From Streptomyces sp. WMMB303 (GTDB lineage: Bacteria > Actinomycetota > Actinomycetes > Streptomycetales > Streptomycetaceae), in the NCBI RefSeq assembly GCF_029351045.1, contig NZ_JARKIN010000001.1, positions 5,611,001 to 5,675,000 of the forward strand: a stretch of DNA of 64,000 bases. The letters are read 5' to 3'. A model generated the notes under the pieces. The model was not told the origin of the DNA. It saw nothing but the letters and a program-made list of their open reading frames with translations, and did not search any database. Each line of letters begins with the position of its first letter. Within the stretch, counting starts at the first letter, position 1. Below, one piece after another: positions 26,478 to 34,241 of the stretch. The translations under genes and the position numbers were made by a program.

Positions 26478-27020
26478 TCAGGCGCTGGTGGTCGAGCCCG
26501 GGCGGAGGATCATCAGGATCACCACCGTCGCCCACAGCAGGTTGAAGACGCCGGTCACCATGGCCAGTCGGGCCGTTGCGGCACGCGGGTCGGGTATCCG
26601 CGGCACGCTCTCGCCCTCGTCGAGGCCGACACCGGCCGCGCCCAGCAGTCGCGCCTGGCGAGGCAGGACGACGGCGCCGAGGAGGACCGCGGCGAGGGTC
26701 GTCAGGACGACGGAGGCGAGCAGCCAGGCGTCGGTGAGGACCCCGAGCTGAGCGCCGGTGGCCACACCGAAGACCGGTACGGCCACACCGAAGACGGCGT
26801 AGGCCCGGCAGACGCGGTGCAGCAGCGCCGCACCCGCCGCGCCGCCGGGCGACGCCTCGCCACCCGGGCCACGAGAGGCACCGGAAGCACCCGAAGCACC
26901 CGAAGCACCCGAAGCGAGCAACTCCCGGGCTCTGCGCGGGAACATCGAGGCGGCGACGGAGATCGGCCCCACCGCCAGGATCGCGGCCAGGACGTGCAGG
27001 GAGAGCAGCAGCTTGGTCAC
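26478..27020 (-). CDS. Integral membrane protein (DUF2269-like)
   Basis: A 180-residue protein with four hydrophobic segments: LLLSLHVLAAILAVGPISVA, AYAVFGVAVPVFGVATGA, LLASVVLTTLAAVLLGAVVL and a C-terminal LLWATVVILMILR. The first segment (HVLAAILAVGP) resembles the DUF2269/CopD-like membrane family. The loop after helix 1 contains four Gly-Ala-Ser repeats encoded by a 9-bp tandem repeat. GTG 27020 has GGAG 6 nt upstream. It is divergent from the PadR gene at 27144. Function is unknown. Confidence 0.65.
   Translation of the reverse strand: MTKLLLSLHVLAAILAVGPISVAASMFPRRARELLASGASGASGASGASRGPGGEASPGGAAGAALLHRVCRAYAVFGVAVPVFGVATGAQLGVLTDAWLLASVVLTTLAAVLLGAVVLPRQARLLGAAGVGLDEGESVPRIPDPRAATARLAMVTGVFNLLWATVVILMILRPGSTTSA
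26883..26918. repeat. In-frame 9-bp tandem repeat (4 units)
   Basis: Four units of CGAAGCACC (outer copies imperfect) encode repeated Gly-Ala-Ser in a loop of the membrane protein. Copy number changes would keep the frame. Confidence 0.85.
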
Positions 27021-27103
27021 CAGGGCTCCGATTCGACAGGGCGAGGCGGCAGGGCCGCCGACGCGTCCGCTGGGGGCACCGACGTCGATACGTTGGCAGC
27101 CAA

Positions 27104-27133
27104 TAGGTAGCACAGCAATATATTCACTGCCTA
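27104..27133. promoter_or_regulatory. Imperfect inverted repeat, possible PadR operator
   Basis: TAGGTAG (27104-27110) and CTGCCTA (27127-27133) pair with one mismatch around an AT-rich core, 11 bp before the PadR start codon. Confidence 0.35.
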
Positions 27134-27143
27134 CACTCGACTC

Positions 27144-27533
27144 ATGAAGACGGAAGCGGTACGCGGACACCTCGACGGGCTGCTGCTGGCCGCGCTCGAG
27201 GACGGGCCGCTGCACGGATACGCGATCATCACCGCGGTCCAGGAGCGCAGCGGCGGGGTGCTGGAGCTGCGGACGGGCACGGTCTATCCCGCGCTCAACC
27301 GGCTGGAGCGGCTGGGTCTGCTGGCGAGCGACTGGCAGTCCGTCGGCGAGAGGCGCAGGCGCTGCTACGCCCTCACCGGAGCCGGGCGGCGGACACTCGC
27401 GGACGAGCGCACCGGGTGGCGGCAGTTCACCGCGGCGATCGGCGCGGTGCTCGACCCGTCCGGGTCGACCGGGAACGCCCCCACCAGCGGCCCGGCGGCC
27501 CTCGGGCCCGCCCGGCACCGGCCCGCGACATGA
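27144..27533 (+). CDS. PadR-family transcriptional regulator
   Basis: A 129-residue protein with a full PadR winged-helix domain: HLDGLLLAALEDGPLHGYAI and LRTGTVYPALNRLERLGLLA, then RRRCYALTGAGRRTL. A short Gly/Ala tail follows. The ATGA overlap with the next membrane-protein gene shows a two-gene operon. This PadR plus permease-prefix-domain pair is a common arrangement in actinobacteria. It probably regulates its own operon; the ligand is unknown. Confidence 0.92.
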   Translation: MKTEAVRGHLDGLLLAALEDGPLHGYAIITAVQERSGGVLELRTGTVYPALNRLERLGLLASDWQSVGERRRRCYALTGAGRRTLADERTGWRQFTAAIGAVLDPSGSTGNAPTSGPAALGPARHRPAT

Positions 27534-28168
27534 GCGCGCCACAGCGGCGCCCCGACCCGCTGCTCGCCTACACCGCGGAGCTGCGCGCGGCACTGCCGGG
27601 GCCGGCCCGTGCCGCGTCCCGCATGGTCGAGGAGATCCACCACGGGCTGCTGGACGCGGCGGACACCTACGTCCGGGAGGGCGTACCGCGCGCCGACGCC
27701 GCACACCGGGCCGTGCGCGACTCCGGGCCGGTGGCCGAAGTCGCGCCCGCATGCCGGCGGGAACTGGCGCTCGCCCAGACCCGGCACACCGCGCGTGCGG
27801 CCGCGCTCTGCGCCCCGCTGCTGCTGGCGTGCTGGGCGCTGGCGCGCACGACCCTCGGCACGGCGGCCGCTCCGCTGGCGCTCCTCGCCGCCGTCAGCGC
27901 GCTGCTGGCCGTGGCCGCCCTGGCCGGGACCGGCGGCCCATCGGCGCGCCGGTTCGGCGTCCCCGAGGCGCTGCCCCGGCTGGTCGCCTGGACGGGGACC
28001 GGCGCGAGTGCCGCCATGGCGGCGGCCACCCTGACCCTGGCGTGCACCGCCGCCGCCACCGCGCGGTGGCCGCTGCTGCTGCTCGCGGGGGCGCTGTCCG
28101 CCGCCTCGCACGCCGTACTGGGCACCTCCGTCCGGGTGTCCCGGCGCTGTCTCGCGCACGCGGGCTGA
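27530..28168 (+). CDS. Permease prefix domain-containing membrane protein
   Basis: A 212-residue protein overlapping the padR stop by 4 bp. The N-terminal 80 residues (YTAELRAALPGPARAASRMV, then EEIHHGLLDAADTY and AAHRAVRDSGPVAEVAP) match the soluble permease-prefix domain usually fused to FtsX-like ABC permeases or found with PadR. Four hydrophobic helices follow (about 92-205). No ABC transporter part is attached. It is probably a membrane effector of the PadR regulon; its role is unknown. Confidence 0.8.
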   Translation: MSAPQRRPDPLLAYTAELRAALPGPARAASRMVEEIHHGLLDAADTYVREGVPRADAAHRAVRDSGPVAEVAPACRRELALAQTRHTARAAALCAPLLLACWALARTTLGTAAAPLALLAAVSALLAVAALAGTGGPSARRFGVPEALPRLVAWTGTGASAAMAAATLTLACTAAATARWPLLLLAGALSAASHAVLGTSVRVSRRCLAHAG

Positions 28169-28258
28169 CTCCGCGCCCCGCGAGCCCACATCCTGCTGAA
28201 TCGGGCGTTCCCGAGGGGTCCGGCCGGCGCTCTCCAGGCCGCCTGGGAGCCTGGGACC

Positions 28259-29083
28259 ATGTGCGTCTCCCTGGGCCCGGCCGACTTCTCCGGCACCACG
28301 CTGTACATGGGACGGCTGCACCACCCCGAGCACGGGCTGGTGCACGTCCTCGGCTACCAGAACACCGCCGTCAACCGCGCCGACGGCCCCAACGCCATGT
28401 TGCTGCATCTGCCCGCACGGACGATGACACAGGACAACTTCCTCGATGTGGGGCGCAGTTCCGACGTGCTGGAGCGGATGGTGGAGGCCGTACGGCCCCG
28501 ATCGGTGGCTGCGGGCGGCATGGCCTGGATGGGACACGGCACGCCGACGCCGGAGGTGCAGGTCTTCGAGCACGACATCTACACGGTGCTGCTCGCCTCC
28601 GACCCCACGGCGCTGCCCGCCGCGCTGCACCGCGTTCCCGCACCCAGGCGGCCGTCCCTCGACCCGGCGCTGCTGCGGTTCTACGCCGAGCGCTATCCCG
28701 GGTACGCGATGGCCGTGTGCTGCTTCGACAACACCGAGGCGGCCCAGGCCAAGCCCCTGCTGATGTGGTACCCGCCGCTCGCGCCCGATGTGCTGACGGC
28801 GCCCGCGCTGGACGCCCACACCGGTCGGCCTCCCGGCATGGTGGGCAAGGTGCCGGTCGACCACTGGGTGCTCTACGGCAGTGACGAGACACCACCGGAC
28901 TGGGGCGCACCGGTGGACTACGGCCGCGGAATGCGCCATCGGCTGCGGGAGTTCCTGCCCGCCGCGGTACGCGGCGAGCACTTCTCCGGGCTGCTGCCCA
29001 ACGGGGACTTCGCGCTCGGCCACGCCGACCTGCTGTCCGGCGCACCGGGCCGGGTGGCGCGGATCGCCGAGCCGGTGGGCTGA
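28259..29083 (+). CDS. Conserved hypothetical protein with N-terminal Met-Cys
   Basis: A 274-residue protein starting MCVSLGPADFSGTTLYMGRL and continuing VHVLGYQNTAVNRADGPNAM. I recall similar proteins of unknown function in diverse bacteria with the same opening. Removal of Met would expose Cys2, as in Ntn-type hydrolases, but no other hallmark was identified. It has no signal peptide or membrane helix. It is transcribed alone between a PadR operon and a methyltransferase gene. Function is not assigned. Confidence 0.75.
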   Translation: MCVSLGPADFSGTTLYMGRLHHPEHGLVHVLGYQNTAVNRADGPNAMLLHLPARTMTQDNFLDVGRSSDVLERMVEAVRPRSVAAGGMAWMGHGTPTPEVQVFEHDIYTVLLASDPTALPAALHRVPAPRRPSLDPALLRFYAERYPGYAMAVCCFDNTEAAQAKPLLMWYPPLAPDVLTAPALDAHTGRPPGMVGKVPVDHWVLYGSDETPPDWGAPVDYGRGMRHRLREFLPAAVRGEHFSGLLPNGDFALGHADLLSGAPGRVARIAEPVG

Positions 29084-29392
29084 GCGGCCCGTTCACCCCG
29101 CGCCGTACACCGGTTCCGGCGGAGGCGACGCGGCGAGCGGTTCGCGCTCCGGCGTTCCGGTGCGGCCGCCTCCCGGCAGCCGCCCGCCGTGCCCGCGGCC
29201 TTCCCCACCGGCCGTGGGTCACTCCTGCGGGTGATCCGGGCCCCGGACGGCGGAGCCCGGCCGTGCGGCGGCGGCCGCAGCCGCCGACACTCGAGGCAGA
29301 GCGCTCGCGGTGTCAGGTGCGGTGCCCGCGCACCGGAGGCGCCGCCCCGCCGCCGTCCCCGCCCGTGCCACCGCCTCGCCGCCGGAGCCCGT
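29084..29392. other. Intergenic region, no gene seen
   Basis: These 309 bp between co-directional genes contain only GC-rich shadow frames. No convincing repeat or hairpin was noted. Confidence 0.4.
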
Positions 29393-30208
29393 ATGGCCAG
29401 CAGGAAGAATCTCGTCGCCGACCGGACCGCCCTCGCCCACAAGGCCCGGTACGCGCTGGCGCACCCGCAGCGCGTCCCCGGCCATCTCCGGCGCGCGGGC
29501 CGCGACCGGTGGCTGGCGTTCAAGCACCGCGACCACGTCAGCTACTACCGTGCGGTGATGGCCTCCGACACCCGGCGCGATCCGGACGCGGCGGTCGGCA
29601 GCCCGACCCGGGAGGGGTGGCTGAAGCTGGGCGAGTTGCAGTTCAGCTATCTGCGGCGGCACGGCCTGGCGCCGTCGGCGCGGATGCTGGACATCGGCTG
29701 CGGCAATCTGCGTGCGGGCTGGCGCTTCATCGAGCACCTGGAGGCGGGCCATTACTACGGCATCGACATCTCCCCCGACGTGTTGATCGCCGCGAAGCGC
29801 ACGCTCACTGAGCGCAATCTCCAGGCCAAGCTTCCCCATCTGACCCTGACCCAGGATCTGACGTTGGATTTCCTGCCGGCCGCGCACTTCGACGTCGTCC
29901 ACGCGCACAGCGTCTTCTCGCACTCGCCGCTCGACGTGATCGAGGAGTGCTTCGCGCACGTGGGCCGGGTGCTGGCTCCGGGCGGCTTCTTCGACTTCAC
30001 CTTCGACCGCACGGTCGGTGCCGAGCACCACGTGCTGCGCGAGGACTTCTACTACCGAACCGAGACACTGACCGAACTGGCCGCGCGGCACGGCCTGCGC
30101 GCCCGCTTCATGGACGACTGGGAACTCCTGGGGCACGGCCAGTCCAAGATCCGCGCCAGCGCCGGGACCGCCCGGACGACCGGAGCGGCGCCGCCCCTTC
30201 CGGCGTGA
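29393..30208 (+). CDS. Class I SAM-dependent methyltransferase
   Basis: A 271-residue protein. An N-terminal basic helical region (about 1-90) is followed by a Rossmann methyltransferase fold with motif I RMLDIGCGNLRAGWRFIE (about 97-114). Motif II is HYYGIDISPDVL, then FDVVHAHSVFSHSPLDVIEE and LAPGGFFDFTFD. It has the Methyltransf_25/11 layout. ATG 29393 has GGAG 7 nt upstream. Substrate is unknown. A strong terminator follows at once. Confidence 0.88.
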   Translation: MASRKNLVADRTALAHKARYALAHPQRVPGHLRRAGRDRWLAFKHRDHVSYYRAVMASDTRRDPDAAVGSPTREGWLKLGELQFSYLRRHGLAPSARMLDIGCGNLRAGWRFIEHLEAGHYYGIDISPDVLIAAKRTLTERNLQAKLPHLTLTQDLTLDFLPAAHFDVVHAHSVFSHSPLDVIEECFAHVGRVLAPGGFFDFTFDRTVGAEHHVLREDFYYRTETLTELAARHGLRARFMDDWELLGHGQSKIRASAGTARTTGAAPPLPA

Positions 30209-30209
30209 C

Positions 30210-30246
30210 CGCGTGCCCGGCCCGGCGACGCCGGGCCGGGCACGCG
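30210..30246. terminator. Strong bidirectional terminator
   Basis: Perfect 17-bp arms (CGCGTGCCCGGCCCGGC at 30210-30226, complement at 30230-30246) with a 3-nt GAC loop, 1 bp after the methyltransferase stop. It faces the convergent dehydrogenase gene. Confidence 0.88.
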
Positions 30247-30287
30247 TGAAGGCCGGATCACGGCGGCCGTCCGTGCGCGGCCGCGGC

Positions 30288-31250
30288 TCAGACCGTCAGC
30301 ACGACCTTGCCGAACAGGTCGCCCTCCGCCATCTTCGCGAAGCCCTCCCGGGCCCGGTCGAGCGGGAGGACGGAGTCGATGACGGGCCGGATCCCCTTGG
30401 CGGCGCAGAAGTTCAGCAGCCCCGCCAGCTCCTCCTTGGTGCCCATCGTGGAGCCCACCACCCGCAGTTCCAGGAAGAAGATCCGGTTCAGCTCGGTCGC
30501 GGGCGGATTCGGGCCGCTGGTGGCACCGGAGATGACCAGAGTGCCCCCGGGCCGCAGCGACTTGACCGAGTGCGACCAGGTGGCGGCGCCCACCGTCTCC
30601 AGCACCGCGTCCATCTTGTGCGGCAGCCTGGTACCCGCCTCCACCGCCGCCTCGGCGCCGAGTTCCAGGGCCCGCTTGCGTTTGGCCTCCTCCCGGCTGG
30701 TGGCGAAGACCCGCAGCCCGGCGGCCGCGCCCAGCACGATGGCGGCGGTGGCCACGCCACCGCCCGCGCCCTGCACCAGGACCGAGTCCCCCGGACTGAC
30801 CCCGGCGTTGGTGAACAGCATCCGGTAAGCCGTCAGCCAGGCCGTCGGCAGACAGGCCGCCTCCTCGAAGGAGAGTTCCGCCGGCTTCGGCAGTACGTTC
30901 CACTGCGGCACGGCGACCCGCTCGGCGAACGTGCCCTGGTAGCGCTCCGTGAGGATGGACCGGGGCTCGCGCGGGCCGACCCCGTGGCCGGACTGCCCGA
31001 TGACCGAGTGCAGGACGACCTCGTTGCCGTCGTCGTCGACCCCCGCCGCGTCGCAGCCGAGGATCATCGGCAGCGCCTCCTCGCCGATCCCCACGCCCCG
31101 CAGTGACCAGAGGTCGTGGTGGTTGAGCGACGCCGCCTTCACCGCCACGGTCATCCATCCCGGAGGCACCTTGGGCTCTGGCCTCTGCCCCAGCTCCAGC
31201 CCGCTGAGCGGCTCTTCCTTGTCGATACGAGCGGCGTAAGCAGCAAACAT
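30288..31250 (-). CDS. Zinc-binding-type (MDR) alcohol dehydrogenase / quinone reductase family
   Basis: A 320-residue medium-chain dehydrogenase. The N-terminal GroES-like half (LNHHDLWSLRGVGIG, LGCDAAGVDDDGNEV) is followed by a Rossmann domain with VLVQGAGGGVATAAIVLGAA (about 163-182). The catalytic-zinc Cys of classic ADHs is not evident, so it is probably NAD(P)H-dependent and zinc-free like quinone oxidoreductases. Transcribed alone; substrate unknown. Confidence 0.9.
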   Translation of the reverse strand: MFAAYAARIDKEEPLSGLELGQRPEPKVPPGWMTVAVKAASLNHHDLWSLRGVGIGEEALPMILGCDAAGVDDDGNEVVLHSVIGQSGHGVGPREPRSILTERYQGTFAERVAVPQWNVLPKPAELSFEEAACLPTAWLTAYRMLFTNAGVSPGDSVLVQGAGGGVATAAIVLGAAAGLRVFATSREEAKRKRALELGAEAAVEAGTRLPHKMDAVLETVGAATWSHSVKSLRPGGTLVISGATSGPNPPATELNRIFFLELRVVGSTMGTKEELAGLLNFCAAKGIRPVIDSVLPLDRAREGFAKMAEGDLFGKVVLTV

Positions 31251-31364
31251 GCCCCGACGCTACGCCGCCTCGCCGACCCACCGACAGACCATCCGACCCC
31301 GGAGCGACCGATCTCACGCCGTCGGCGCAGCTCCGTCGGGCCCGGCGTCGCTCCTCGACGCCGC

Positions 31365-32270
31365 TCAGTCCCGCAGCGGCATGGCCTCGGCCAACGCCCG
31401 CCACTCCGCCCGCGGGAGGTCGGTGCCGGTGGCGGCGGTGACCACCTGGAGGGCGATGTGGTCGGCGCCCGCCGCCAGGAACGCGTCCGCCTTGGCGCGT
31501 ACCGTCTCGGCGTCGCCGATGGCGAACAGCGCGTCGACGAGCCGGTCGCTGCCGCCGCCGTCGAAGTCGGACTCCGCGAAGCCGAGCCGGAGCAGGCTGT
31601 TGCGGTAGTTGGCCAGGGCCAGGTACCGGGAGAGATAGTCGCGGGCTGTGGCGTACGCGGCGGCGGGGTCGGCGCCCGGCTGTTGCAGGACCACCTTCAG
31701 CTCGGGGGCCAGCAGCGGGTCGGCCCCGAGGATGTCGCGGGCCTCCGCGGTGTGCTCGACGGTGACGAGGTAGGGCAGCGCGCCCAGCGACCGCTCGGCG
31801 GCCAACTGCAGCATCTTCGGACCGAGCGCCGCCAGCGCACGCCCGGCGGCGGGCACCGGACGCGGCGCGTTGTCGAGCGTGTCGAGATAGGAGCGCATGG
31901 CCGACCGGGGCCGGCCGGCCAGCGGATGGTCCAGCGCGTGCCCGCTGCGCGTCTCCGGGTGGCTGACGCCGAGACCGAGCAGGAAGCGGCCGCCGAACTC
32001 GTCCGTCAGCTGCGCGTGCCGGGCGGCGACCTCGGGAGCCGCGTGCTCCCAGATGTTGAGGATGCTGGTGCCGACGGTCGCCCGAGAGGTGGCGGCGAGC
32101 AGCCGGTACGCCATGTCCGGCGAGGGGCTGCCGCCGACCCAGAGGGTGCCGTACCCCAGCTCGTCGAGTTCGGCGGCGGCCTCTTCGACCAGAGGGCGCC
32201 GCGCCGCGTCGTCGGTACGCAGTGCGGAGGCCCAGATGCCGACCCTGCCCAAGGATGCGTGATGTGCCAT
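31365..32270 (-). CDS. LLM-class F420-dependent oxidoreductase
   Basis: A 301-residue TIM-barrel protein of the luciferase-like monooxygenase superfamily. LGRVGIWASALRTDDAARRP at the start, ELDELGYGTLWVGGSPSPDM and RFLLGLGVSHPE (the flavin/F420-binding loop) are diagnostic. It ends LPRAEWRALAEAMPL as in the TIGR03620-like F420 subfamily. It would use coenzyme F420, which streptomycetes make; the substrate is unknown. ATG 32270 is assumed; GTG 9 bp upstream is possible. Confidence 0.88.
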   Translation of the reverse strand: MAHHASLGRVGIWASALRTDDAARRPLVEEAAAELDELGYGTLWVGGSPSPDMAYRLLAATSRATVGTSILNIWEHAAPEVAARHAQLTDEFGGRFLLGLGVSHPETRSGHALDHPLAGRPRSAMRSYLDTLDNAPRPVPAAGRALAALGPKMLQLAAERSLGALPYLVTVEHTAEARDILGADPLLAPELKVVLQQPGADPAAAYATARDYLSRYLALANYRNSLLRLGFAESDFDGGGSDRLVDALFAIGDAETVRAKADAFLAAGADHIALQVVTAATGTDLPRAEWRALAEAMPLRD

Positions 32271-32303
32271 GGCGGACACAGCATCACACCGCGCGCCGGT
32301 ATT

Positions 32304-32363
32304 CCGGGAACCGCGGTCCGTCCCGGCCCGGCGGGGCGGGACGGACCGGACCGCGGTTCCCGG
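32304..32363. terminator. Large hairpin terminator, probably of the ABC operon
   Basis: CCGGGAACCGCGGTCCGTCC pairs with a complementary arm ending CCGCGGTTCCCGG at 32363, with one 5-nt bulge. Without the IS element it would lie about 10 bp after the ABC ATPase stop codon. It is now more than 1 kb from it. Confidence 0.75.
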
Positions 32364-32374
32364 AGAACGACGGC

Positions 32375-33328
32375 CTAGATGTATTGCTCTGTGAGGTTGG
32401 GGACGCGGCTGGCGGGTGGTTTGCCTGCGAGTGCGGTGTGTCCGCGGTGGTGATTGTAGGTGTGCAGCCACTGCGGGAACGCGTCGCGTCGTTCCTGTTC
32501 TGACCGGTAGGGGCGGGCGTAGGCCCATTCGTCGAGCAGGGTGCGGTTGAGGCGTTCGACCTTGCCGTTGGTCTGGGGCCGGTAGGGCCGGGTTCGCTTG
32601 TGGGTGATCCCGGCCGCTGCCAGTGTGTCGCGCCAGGTGTGGGACTTGTAGCAGGCGCCGTTGTCGGTCAGGACGCGTTCGACGGTGATGCCGACGCTGG
32701 TGAAGTAGGCGTGTGCCCGGGCCCAGAAGCCGGTGGCCGTGTCCTTCTTCTCGTCGGTGTGGATCTCGCTGTAGGCGAGGCGGGAGTGGTCGTCGACGGC
32801 GGTGTGGATGTAGCTGTAGCCGGCGTTCTTGCGGGTCTTGCGGCCGGCCTGGCGGCCGAGGACCTTGTGGCCGCCGCCGTCGGGGATGTTGCCCAGTTTC
32901 TTGATGTCGACGTGGACGAGCTCGCCGGGATGTTCGCGTTCGTAGCGGCGTATGACGCGGCCGGTCGCACGGTCCAGATGGGTCAGCCGGGCCAGCCCGA
33001 ACCGCGTCAGCACGCGGTGCACGGTCGAGGGCACGAGGTCCAGCAGGTGCGCGATGCGGGCCGGGCCCCACCGGCGCAGGAGGCGGACCTTGATGATCCT
33101 TCGCTCGGTCCGTGTCGGCGTCCGCCGCGGGCTGTGACGGGGACGCGAGGAGCGGTCGGTCATCCCGGCCTCGCCCAGCAGCCGGTAGCGCTCAGCCCAC
33201 CGCTGAGCCGTGGTCGGCGAGACCTGGAAGCGTTCGGCAGCCCGCCGGAGCGGCCAGCCGTCCTCGACCACGCAACGGGCCAGACGCAGACGTCCGGTCT
33301 CGGTCAGGGGTGCATTACGGTGGGGCAC
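32375..33328 (-). CDS. IS481-family transposase
   Basis: A 317-residue transposase from GTG 33328. It has an N-terminal helix-turn-helix (RRAAERFQVSPTTAQRWAER), a second HTH near IAHLLDLVPSTVHRVL, and an rve integrase core with the DDE triad: Asp in HVDIKKLG, Asp in RVLTDNGACY and Glu in NGKVERLNRTLL. It ends NLTEQYI. The TAG stop lies in the target-site duplication outside the left inverted repeat. It appears intact and could be active. Confidence 0.93.
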   Translation of the reverse strand: MPHRNAPLTETGRLRLARCVVEDGWPLRRAAERFQVSPTTAQRWAERYRLLGEAGMTDRSSRPRHSPRRTPTRTERRIIKVRLLRRWGPARIAHLLDLVPSTVHRVLTRFGLARLTHLDRATGRVIRRYEREHPGELVHVDIKKLGNIPDGGGHKVLGRQAGRKTRKNAGYSYIHTAVDDHSRLAYSEIHTDEKKDTATGFWARAHAYFTSVGITVERVLTDNGACYKSHTWRDTLAAAGITHKRTRPYRPQTNGKVERLNRTLLDEWAYARPYRSEQERRDAFPQWLHTYNHHRGHTALAGKPPASRVPNLTEQYI

Positions 33329-33448
33329 GAGGGCCTTTCTGGTCGGTGTAGACGTCGCAATCCACACCGAACCCGGAAGGCCCTCACCCGTTCAAGATCC
33401 CTCAGCCGAGACCTGCATCACCCGTCCACAACCTCCCGAGACAGAACA
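32380..33448 (-). mobile_element. IS481-family insertion sequence (1069 bp)
   Basis: The 26-bp terminal inverted repeats begin TGTATTGCTCTG at the left end (32380-32405) and TGTTCTGTCTCG at the right end read inward (33448-33423). They agree at 18 of 26 positions and share GAGGTTG-N-GGACG. A 6-bp direct repeat CCTAGA flanks the element at 32374-32379 and 33449-33454. Size, TGT ends and target duplication fit IS481. The element sits exactly at the 3' end of an ABC ATPase gene. Confidence 0.9.
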
Positions 33449-33449
33449 C

Positions 33450-34241
33450 CTAGAGCACCTTCGAGAGGAACGACTTGGTGCGCTCGTGCTGCGGGTCGGT
33501 CAGCACGTCCCTGGGGTTGCCGGACTCGACGACGACACCGCCGTCCATGAACACGAGCGAGTCGCCGACCTCCCGCGCGAAGCCCATCTCGTGGGTGACG
33601 ACCACCATCGTCATCCCGTCCCGGGCCAGCGCCTTCATCACGTCCAGCACCTCGCCGACCAGCTCCGGGTCCAGTGCGGAGGTGGGCTCGTCGAAGAGCA
33701 TCAGCTTGGGGTCCATGGCCAGCGCCCGCGCGATGGCCACGCGCTGCTGCTGGCCTCCGGACAGCTGCGCGGGGAACGAGTCGATCTTGTCGGCCAGCCC
33801 CACCCGGTCCAGCAGCTCCGCGGCCCGCTTGCGCGCCTCGGTGCGCGGGGTCCGCTTGACCTGGACGGGCGCCTCCATCACGTTCTCCACCGCGGTCATG
33901 TGCGGGAAGAGGTTGAAGCGCTGGAAGACCATCCCGATGTCGCGGCGCTGGGCCGCCACCTCGCGGTCGCGCAGCTCGTAGAGCCTGCCGCCCTTCTCGC
34001 GGTAGCCGACGAGCGTGCCGTCGACGTACAGCCGGCCGGCGTTGATCTTCTCCAGGTGGTTGATGCACCGCAGGAAGGTGGACTTGCCGGATCCGGACGG
34101 ACCGACGATGCAGAACACCTCGCCGGTCTTCACCTCGAGGTCGATGCCCTTGAGGACCTCGACGTGGCCGAACGACTTGCAGACGCGCTCGGCCCTGACC
34201 ATCGGGCCGCCGCTCTCCGTCTTCTTGACCGACGTGCTCAT
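33450..34241 (-). CDS. Polar amino-acid ABC transporter ATP-binding protein
   Basis: A 263-residue GlnQ-type ATPase: Walker A VGPSGSGKST, Q-loop IGMVFQRFNLFPHMTAVEN, signature LSGGQQQRVAIARAL, Walker B KLMLFDEPTSALDPE and His switch VVVTHEMGFAREV. ATG 34241 overlaps the permease stop by 4 bp. It energises import through the permease at 34238-35194 with the lipoprotein at 35261-36217. The stop codon TAG is formed by the CCTAGA target duplication of the IS element; the coding sequence itself is undamaged. Confidence 0.95.
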   Translation of the reverse strand: MSTSVKKTESGGPMVRAERVCKSFGHVEVLKGIDLEVKTGEVFCIVGPSGSGKSTFLRCINHLEKINAGRLYVDGTLVGYREKGGRLYELRDREVAAQRRDIGMVFQRFNLFPHMTAVENVMEAPVQVKRTPRTEARKRAAELLDRVGLADKIDSFPAQLSGGQQQRVAIARALAMDPKLMLFDEPTSALDPELVGEVLDVMKALARDGMTMVVVTHEMGFAREVGDSLVFMDGGVVVESGNPRDVLTDPQHERTKSFLSKVL

